From contig CAMAQU010000007.1 of assembly GCA_945860425.1 (NCBI GenBank), positions 1-20,305 on the forward strand: DNA of 20,305 nt, in the 5' to 3' direction. Each line of letters starts with the position of its first letter. Within the stretch, counting starts at the first letter, position 1. Below the pieces are notes generated by a model that was not told the DNA's origin, did no database searches, and saw nothing but the letters and a program-made list of their open reading frames with translations. Positions 15,508 through 20,305 of the stretch are shown piece after piece. The position numbers were made by a program, and so were the translations under genes. Source of the DNA: Sphingomonas paucimobilis. Lineage in GTDB: Bacteria > Pseudomonadota > Alphaproteobacteria > Sphingomonadales > Sphingomonadaceae.

Positions 15508-15540
15508 CCCCTCCCGCACGCGGGAGGGGTTGGGGGAGGG
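15508..15540. repeat. Third copy of the GC-rich palindromic repeat
   Basis: The same palindrome as at 6090-6183 (arms CCCCTCCCGC and GCGGGAGGGG around AC) is followed by the tail TTGGGGGAGGG. It lies between the convergent ends of thrS and the hydroxybutyrate dehydrogenase gene, where its hairpin may act as a transcription end in both directions. The rest of the 101-nt gap shows only a weak 5-bp hairpin at 15451-15464. Confidence 0.85.
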
Positions 15541-15550
15541 CCGACGTCGC

Positions 15551-16336
15551 CTATTGAGCAGTCCAGCCGCCATCGACCATCATATTGCTACCCGTGACGG
15601 CGCTGGCCTCATCGCGGCAGAGGAACAGCGCCATCGCCCCAATTTGATCGGGCATTACAAACTGCTTTTGCGGAATGGCGCCGAGTAGAACGTCGTTAAT
15701 CACCTGATCGCGCGTCATGTCGCGGGTGCGCATGGTATCGGGGATCTGGTTTTCAATCAGCGGCGTCCAGACATAGCCGGGTGAGATGCAGTTTACCGTG
15801 ATGCCCTTTTGCGCAACTTCGAGGGCGACGGTCCGCGTCAGGCCCATCAGGCCATGCTTGGCTGCATTATAGGCGGACTTGTTCGGGCTGGCGACGACCG
15901 AATGGGCAGATGCGGTGGAGATGATCCGGCCCCAGCCCTTGTCCTTCATAAAGGGCAAGGCCGCGCGTATGGCATGAAAGGGCGCAGACAAGAGGATCGC
16001 AATCAGCTGATCCCATTTGTCCAAGGGAAATTCATCAACGGGCGCCACATGCTGAATGCCCGCATTGTTGATCAGAATATCTGGCCCACCAAGCGCGTCA
16101 TGGCAGTGCTGAACCATCGCGGCGATGTCTTCGGGTTTGGTCATGTCCGCGCCTGACCAAAGGGCCTTGGCCCCGCTTAGTGCTTCCAGCTGCTGACGCT
16201 GCGCTTCGATGGCGCTGGCATCGCCAAAGCCATTGATCATGATCGCACAGCCTTCGGCGGCCAAGGCCTGCGCGCACGCAGCACCTATGCCCGATGTCGA
16301 GCCTGTGATGAGGGCGGTTTTTCCCTTAAGGATCAT
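15551..16336 (-). CDS. bdhA: 3-hydroxybutyrate dehydrogenase (SDR family)
   Basis: A 261-residue short-chain dehydrogenase that interconverts (R)-3-hydroxybutyrate and acetoacetate with NAD(H), used in polyhydroxybutyrate and ketone-body turnover. The cofactor loop is TGSTSGIG (11-18), followed by NNAGIQHVAPVDEFP, the catalytic Ser in STASAHS, Y156 and K160 in SAYNAAKHG, ISPGYVWTPLIENQIPD and the C-terminus MMVDGGWTAQ. NAGIQHVAPV, YVWTPL and DGGWTAQ are typical of the BdhA subfamily. The frame is open to 16459, but ATG 16336 has AGGAG 7 nt upstream and starts right before the Rossmann fold. Another SDR specificity cannot be excluded; no PHB genes are adjacent. Confidence 0.9.
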   Translation of the reverse strand: MILKGKTALITGSTSGIGAACAQALAAEGCAIMINGFGDASAIEAQRQQLEALSGAKALWSGADMTKPEDIAAMVQHCHDALGGPDILINNAGIQHVAPVDEFPLDKWDQLIAILLSAPFHAIRAALPFMKDKGWGRIISTASAHSVVASPNKSAYNAAKHGLMGLTRTVALEVAQKGITVNCISPGYVWTPLIENQIPDTMRTRDMTRDQVINDVLLGAIPQKQFVMPDQIGAMALFLCRDEASAVTGSNMMVDGGWTAQ

Positions 16337-16426
16337 GGCGGAACTCCTGCTGATGGTTATGGGTTGCGATTGCATCACCTGCGCCGTCGGTGCAATGTCT
16401 TTCACCAAGCATGTGAGGATGGAACA
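16337..16426. promoter_or_regulatory. Divergent intergenic region
   Basis: These 90 nt separate the divergent starts of the dehydrogenase and the metallopeptidase-like gene, so promoters for both should lie here or in the gene ends. The only structure seen is a weak dyad, ATTGCA (16369-16374) and TGCAAT (16391-16396). No clear -35/-10 pair was recognised. Confidence 0.35.
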
Positions 16427-17278
16427 ATGCCTCTTGATGACAGGGATGACGCTGAACAACCGAAGCGCGGGACGGGTCGGTACGTGCTGGGCCTATTCGG
16501 GCTGATTGGTTTGATTTTATCTGCCCTTCTCTTCGGATTTAATCCGCTCTCATTTTTGGGTGGGGGAGAGAAGCCTCGGGTTGACCGTGCACAAAAGGCG
16601 CCGGAACAGGGGAAGGCGCCGGGCACCTATGGGTGCGAAGTCAAAACCACTGCCACAACCTATGCGTGCCAGCTCCTCACCTCTGCCAATGCGACATGGG
16701 CCAAGGCCTTTCCACCGGGCCGTTATCAGGGGCCAGAGCTTGTCTTCTACACGCGTCAGGGACGCAGCGGATGCAGCGCCGCACCCATGGCGAGCGGCCC
16801 TTTTTACTGCCCGACGGATAGGAAAATCTATCTGGATATGGATTTCACGACCGAAGTCTCTCAGCGATTTGGCGCCGTTGGAAAACCTGCCCAAGCCTAT
16901 GTGATCGCGCATGCGGTTGGCCATCACATTCAATATGTGACAGGCATTGTCGATCAGGTGGAGCAGTATGACGCAAAGCTGCCAGAGGCGGAGAAGACCA
17001 AGTTGCGAATTGCAAAGGAAGTGCAGGCGGATTGCTATGCCGGTGTCTGGGCCGCGCAGCATAAAGACCTTCTGACAGGCGATAAGCTGGAAGCCGGGTT
17101 GCGCGCCGCGCATCGGGTGGCGGAGGATAGCTTGCCCAAATTGGGGTCGGGCCGCCTTGTGCCAGAGCAATTTGCGCTTGGATCTTTGACGGAAAGACTG
17201 GCCTGGCTGCGGCGCGGTCTTCAAGCCGCTGACCCGGATAAATGCGACCCCTTCCCCACAATCAGGATTAAGCCATGA
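16427..17278 (+). CDS. PF04228-type (YpfJ-like) membrane metallopeptidase homologue with HAXXH
   Basis: A 283-residue protein with a cytoplasmic N-terminus, one membrane helix (about 20-38, YVLGLFGLIGLILSALLFGF) and an extracytoplasmic domain. Family signatures are ATWAKAF, PELVFYTRQGRSGCSAAP, GPFYCPTDRKIYLDMDF, AQAYVIAH and EVQADCYAGVWA. The zinc motif that should read HEVGHH is HAVGHH: H162 and H166 are present and E198 supplies the third ligand, but the catalytic glutamate is A163 (codon GCG, 16913-16915). The protein may be a pseudopeptidase or carry a base error. The remaining cysteines (GTYGCE, YACQ, SGC, FYC) probably form disulfides. ATG 16427 has a GAGGA site about 7 nt upstream. Its stop overlaps the LD-carboxypeptidase start (ATGA). 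Confidence 0.88.
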   Translation: MPLDDRDDAEQPKRGTGRYVLGLFGLIGLILSALLFGFNPLSFLGGGEKPRVDRAQKAPEQGKAPGTYGCEVKTTATTYACQLLTSANATWAKAFPPGRYQGPELVFYTRQGRSGCSAAPMASGPFYCPTDRKIYLDMDFTTEVSQRFGAVGKPAQAYVIAHAVGHHIQYVTGIVDQVEQYDAKLPEAEKTKLRIAKEVQADCYAGVWAAQHKDLLTGDKLEAGLRAAHRVAEDSLPKLGSGRLVPEQFALGSLTERLAWLRRGLQAADPDKCDPFPTIRIKP

Positions 17279-18075
17279 GAATTGGTGTCCTTGCCCCCTC
17301 TTGCTCGCTGGACCCGGCAGTTGCCGACCAATTGCCCATGTTGGCGCGCAAAGCCTATGGCCAAGACGCGCCGGACTTCGTCATCCATCCCCAATGTTTC
17401 TTGAGCGCGGGGCATTTTGCCGGGCCAGATGCCGCGCGCGCCGATGCCTTTGTGGAATTCGCTAATGACGCGTCTATCGATGCCATATGGTTCGCGCGCG
17501 GCGGCTATGGCGCGTGTCGCATTGCAGAGCTTGCGCTGCCGCGGCTGACGTCTGCGGCGGGCGACAAAAGCTATCTGGGCTATAGCGACGCTGGATTTCT
17601 GCTCGCTGGGCTTTATGCCAAGGGGATCGGCCGGGTCGCGCATGGCCCCATGCCCAGCGACTTGAAGCGCACAGGCGGGGAGGCCGCCGTCTTGCGCGGC
17701 CTATCTTGGCTCATGAACCCAGAGCAGAGCGCGGGAAGCCAAAAGCGCGCGGCCTTCAACCTGACGATCCTCAGCCAAGTTTTGGGAACTGCGCTGCAGC
17801 CCGATCTGTCGGACCATGTTCTGATGATCGAAGAGGTTGGCGAATATATGTACCGCATCGACCGCAGCCTGTTTCATGTGACGTCAAACCCCGGCATCCG
17901 CAAAATCGCTGGCTTGATGCTGGGTCGGTGCAGCGATGTGCCCGATAATGATCCCGATTTTGTGCTGACGGAAGAAGAGGTGGCGCGCCATTGGTGTGCG
18001 CAATCTGGCATCCCCTATCTCGGCCGTGCCGATATTGGCCATGATGCCGATAATCAGGTCGTGCCCTTCGGCTGA
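17275..18075 (+). CDS. ldcA: LD-carboxypeptidase, peptidase family S66
   Basis: A 266-residue cytoplasmic serine peptidase that removes the terminal D-alanine from murein tetrapeptides during cell-wall recycling. The nucleophile is S104 in LGYSDAGF, a catalytic glutamate lies in IEEVGEYMYRIDR (about E187), and H256 is in IGHDADNQVVPFG. The spacing between Glu and His agrees with known LdcA enzymes. FARGGYGACRIA and AHGPMPSDL are also typical. It lacks a signal peptide. At 266 residues it is shorter than the usual 300 or so, mainly by compact linkers. Some S66 members cleave other peptides (microcin C self-immunity MccF), but the context favours a murein role. Translation is coupled to the upstream metallopeptidase-like gene. 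Confidence 0.9.
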   Translation: MRIGVLAPSCSLDPAVADQLPMLARKAYGQDAPDFVIHPQCFLSAGHFAGPDAARADAFVEFANDASIDAIWFARGGYGACRIAELALPRLTSAAGDKSYLGYSDAGFLLAGLYAKGIGRVAHGPMPSDLKRTGGEAAVLRGLSWLMNPEQSAGSQKRAAFNLTILSQVLGTALQPDLSDHVLMIEEVGEYMYRIDRSLFHVTSNPGIRKIAGLMLGRCSDVPDNDPDFVLTEEEVARHWCAQSGIPYLGRADIGHDADNQVVPFG

Positions 18076-18082
18076 ACCGCGC

Positions 18083-18120
18083 AAAGAAAAAGGGCGCTGG
18101 CCGGATGACCAACGCCCTTT
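18083..18120 (-). terminator. Intrinsic terminator of the degP transcript
   Basis: A 12-bp stem with one mismatch (18089-18100 with 18109-18120) and an 8-nt loop lies between the convergent ldcA and degP genes. On the minus strand it is followed by TTTTTCTTT, a good U-tract, so it should end the degP message. On the plus strand the run after the stem is poor, so termination of ldcA there would be weaker. Confidence 0.8.
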
Positions 18121-18140
18121 GAAAGTCTCAGGAAAAGTCC

Positions 18141-19652
18141 TTAGCGGAACTTCACCGCCACATAGCGCGGCGGTATATTGGCCCGCTGCACATAGAGCAG
18201 AACATTGGATCGGCCGGCCTTCTTGGCGGCGGCCAAAATTTGACTCAGCTCTGCCGGATTGGTTGTTAGCTGCTGGTTTGCGGTCAAAACAATGTCGCCG
18301 CGGCGCAACCCCTTGGCGGCAGAATCGCTGTCTGGGTCGACCGCGCTCACCACAACACCGCGCGGCACAATGGCCAGACCAAGCTGTCGCCCGATTTCCG
18401 GCGTCAGCGCCTGAACCGCCAGACCAATTGATCCGCGCGTTGCATTTTCGGTGCTTTTCTCATCTTCGGGGTCAAGGCCCGGTTCCCCATTGCCAATGGC
18501 TGCCAGCCTATCTTCTGGCGGGCGTTCACCCAAAACAGCTGTAAAGGTCATGCGCTTGCCATTGCGGATCACCTCAATGGGCACACGAGCGCCCACGCTT
18601 TGGCTGGCAATGATGAAGGACAGGGTCTGGTCGGGTGTCACATCGCGGCCCGCCACGCGGACAACGACATCGCCTTCGCGAATGCCCGCCTTGGCGGCGG
18701 CTTCATTCGGCTCAACCCGGGCAATCAACTCACCCTGATTTTTGGCAAGACCAAGGGCATCCGCTGCGCCTTCATCCAAGGGCTGAATACCAACACCCAG
18801 ATAGCCGCGTTTCACCTTGCCGCCGGATTTCAGCGTCTCAATAATCGGGGCGGCGACTTCGGATGGAATGGCAAAGCCAATGCCGACATTGCCCCCGGTG
18901 GGGGAGAAGATCGCCGTGTTAATGCCCACGACATTGCCGTTCATATCAAACATCGGGCCACCCGAATTGCCCTGATTGATGGAGGCATCGGTCTGAATAT
19001 AACGGTCGGACGGGCCGGACCCGATATTGCGGTGGAGGGCAGATACAATCCCTGCTGTCACGGTGCCGCCAAGGCCATAGGGGTTGCCAATGGCCACCAC
19101 CCAATCGCCAACGCGCGTCTGGGCGCTGTCCCCAAAGCGGACAAAGGGACGGTTCTTTCCCTCAATTTTAAGCACGGCCAGATCAGATGCCGGGTCTCGG
19201 CCGACCAGCTTTGCTGCATATTCGGTGCGATCGGGGAAGGTGACGGTGATGGAGCTGACCGCCGCACCGCGTTCTCCCGGAGAGACAACATGGTTATTCG
19301 TGACAATATAGCCATCCGCCGACACCACAAAGCCTGAGCCGAGCGACTGGGCCTCTCGCGTGACAGGGCGGCCCTGACCACCGCCGAACAAATCGGCAAA
19401 GGGTGTGCCCGCAAAAGGGTTATTCCCACCGACCTGTACTTTCTGGCGCGTCGAAATATTGACGACGGCGGGCTGCAGGCGGGCGGCCAGATCAGCAAAG
19501 CTCATCGGCGCGCCGGGGCGCGGGGCTGTGGTTGCTGTTACCGCACCGGGTTCATTTTGCGCCGTCTGGGATGCGGCGGCAGATTGCAGTGCGAGTGTTG
19601 CGGTCGTGCCGCCCAAAAGCAGCGCCGCAGTCATGGCATAGGCATAGCGCAC
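18141..19652 (-). CDS. degP: Periplasmic Do-family serine protease/chaperone (DegP/DegQ-like)
   Basis: A 503-residue envelope quality-control protease. It has a signal peptide (about 1-28, hydrophobic MTAALLLGGTTATLAL), a trypsin-like domain and two PDZ domains (about 290-385 and 400-503). The catalytic triad is H121 (VTNNHVV), D157 (DPASDLAVLKI) and S230 (QGNSGGPM). The region FAGTPFADLFGGGQGR is the LA-loop expected between the first strands. The start is GTG 19652, supported by AGGAGG 9 nt upstream. hflC (and presumably hflK outside the window) precedes it on the same strand after 104 nt, an arrangement seen in several alphaproteobacteria, linking membrane-protein and periplasmic quality control. 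Its transcript ends at the hairpin around 18083-18120. Confidence 0.95.
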   Translation of the reverse strand: MRYAYAMTAALLLGGTTATLALQSAAASQTAQNEPGAVTATTAPRPGAPMSFADLAARLQPAVVNISTRQKVQVGGNNPFAGTPFADLFGGGQGRPVTREAQSLGSGFVVSADGYIVTNNHVVSPGERGAAVSSITVTFPDRTEYAAKLVGRDPASDLAVLKIEGKNRPFVRFGDSAQTRVGDWVVAIGNPYGLGGTVTAGIVSALHRNIGSGPSDRYIQTDASINQGNSGGPMFDMNGNVVGINTAIFSPTGGNVGIGFAIPSEVAAPIIETLKSGGKVKRGYLGVGIQPLDEGAADALGLAKNQGELIARVEPNEAAAKAGIREGDVVVRVAGRDVTPDQTLSFIIASQSVGARVPIEVIRNGKRMTFTAVLGERPPEDRLAAIGNGEPGLDPEDEKSTENATRGSIGLAVQALTPEIGRQLGLAIVPRGVVVSAVDPDSDSAAKGLRRGDIVLTANQQLTTNPAELSQILAAAKKAGRSNVLLYVQRANIPPRYVAVKFR

Positions 19653-19661
19653 GTTGGAAAG

Positions 19662-19667
19662 CCTCCT
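19662..19667 (-). promoter_or_regulatory. Ribosome-binding site for the GTG start of degP
   Basis: On the minus strand AGGAGG lies 9 nt before GTG 19652. The first in-frame ATG is six codons further in, with no comparable site, so the GTG start is favoured. Confidence 0.7.
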
Positions 19668-19699
19668 CTTAAATTGTCTTAAATCAATCGACTAAATTG
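19667..19699. promoter_or_regulatory. Phased A/T-rich direct repeats upstream of degP
   Basis: TCTTAAAT occurs at 19667-19674 and again at 19677-19684, exactly 10 bp apart, and a related CTAAATTG lies at 19692-19699. One-turn spacing just upstream of the ribosome-binding site would suit binding of a response regulator. The rest of the 104-nt gap contains a GC stem (GCCGGG 19711-19716 with CCCGGC 19736-19741) near the hflC end. No promoter pair is certain. Confidence 0.3.
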
Positions 19700-19756
19700 T
19701 AATTGCAGCGGCCGGGATGAACCGAAATTGAACAACCCGGCGCACCGCAATGCGAT

Positions 19757-20305
19757 TTATCGTCCGCCTCTAAACTCGCGCAGATACTCATTGTTCGGCG
19801 ACAGGATAAGCGTGGTGGAGCCTTCCGGCTTTGTGCCATCGACGCCAAATGTGCTGCGATAAGACTGCATGGCCCGGTAGAAATTGTAAAAGCCGGGGTC
19901 TTTGCCGAACGAGGCGGAATAGATGCTCGCGGCTTCTGCATCGGCATTGGCGCGAATAATCTGTGCCTGCTTCCACCCTTCCGCGCGCTTGGTTGCGGCT
20001 TCTTGCTGACGCGCGGTGCGCATCCGCTGGAAGGCGGATTCCAGAGCGGCGCCCTTGGGCAGATCCGCGCGCTTAATACGCACGTCGATGATCTCGGCCC
20101 CATATTGGCGCGCCTGACGGTTCAGCCCATCGCGGATATTCTGCATCACCTTGCCGCGTTCTGGGCTGAGCATTGCGGCAAAGGGTTCCTTGCCAAGTTC
20201 ATTGCGCAGCGATGATCCCAACAGGGGGCGCAAGGCATCGGCCAAACGCTCTTCTGTGCGTGCCGTCTTATACATTTTGAGCGGATCGGTGATGCGATAC
20301 CGGGC
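19757..20305 (-). CDS. hflC: HflC protease modulator (SPFH/band 7), 5' part missing
   Basis: The C-terminal part (about 182 residues) of HflC, the partner of HflK in the membrane complex that surrounds and restrains the FtsH protease. The frame continues to the right window edge (ARYRITDPLKMYKT), so the start and the N-terminal membrane anchor are outside. Visible features are the band-7 end segment IDVRIKRADLPKGAALESAF, the charged coiled-coil RMRTARQQEAATKRAEGWKQ, the alanine-rich ANADAEAASIYSASFGKDPG and FYRAMQSYRSTF, followed by TTLILSPNNEYLREF, all typical of HflC rather than HflK. degP follows on the same strand. hflK is expected just beyond the window. Confidence 0.94.
   Translation of the reverse strand, partial: ARYRITDPLKMYKTARTEERLADALRPLLGSSLRNELGKEPFAAMLSPERGKVMQNIRDGLNRQARQYGAEIIDVRIKRADLPKGAALESAFQRMRTARQQEAATKRAEGWKQAQIIRANADAEAASIYSASFGKDPGFYNFYRAMQSYRSTFGVDGTKPEGSTTLILSPNNEYLREFRGGR

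Overview
The window is ordinary, gene-dense bacterial chromosome at moderately high GC (about 60 percent by eye). Eighteen protein genes are supported, two of them cut by the window ends (ilvD at the left, hflC at the right). There are no rRNA or tRNA genes, CRISPR arrays, insertion sequences or phage genes, and no gap reaches 300 bases. Several traits suggest an alphaproteobacterium of the Sphingomonadales type: the hflC-degP order, a zf-CHCC (NDUFS6-like) protein, a deoxyhypusine-synthase-like gene beside a fold-III ornithine decarboxylase, a general-stress (EcfG-type) promoter, and three copies of a G/C-rich palindromic repeat. The taxon is inferred from these traits and from memory of related proteins. 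No search was run.

Left part (1-4031, + strand): the 3' end of ilvD (branched-chain amino acid synthesis), then a bifunctional NAD(P)HX repair enzyme (nnr) coupled by an ATGA overlap to an RNA m5U methyltransferase. Next (4036-7373, - strand), read from right to left: a type-III-fold ornithine decarboxylase starting at TTG, a deoxyhypusine-synthase-family enzyme, and two tandem MAPEG membrane proteins. The decarboxylase and the synthase look like a short route to homospermidine or a related polyamine, and are separated by an inverted pair of palindromic repeats. On the + strand from 7525 come a serine/threonine dehydratase, a 55-residue membrane protein, and a glycine-zipper lipoprotein with a probable EcfG promoter.

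Middle (9107-16336): tldD and a zf-CHCC gene on the - strand; an ABC ATPase without an adjacent permease overlapping nadB (L-aspartate oxidase), then thrS, on the + strand; and a 3-hydroxybutyrate dehydrogenase on the - strand. Right part (16427-20305): a PF04228-type membrane metallopeptidase coupled to an LD-carboxypeptidase on the + strand, and hflC-degP on the - strand, facing each other across a terminator.

No clearly new multi-gene system was found. The most interesting observations are two intact protease genes with damaged active-site motifs (TldD has HEAVGY instead of HEAVGH; the PF04228 protein has HAVGH instead of HEVGH), the two-gene polyamine module, and the stress-promoter candidate at 8686.
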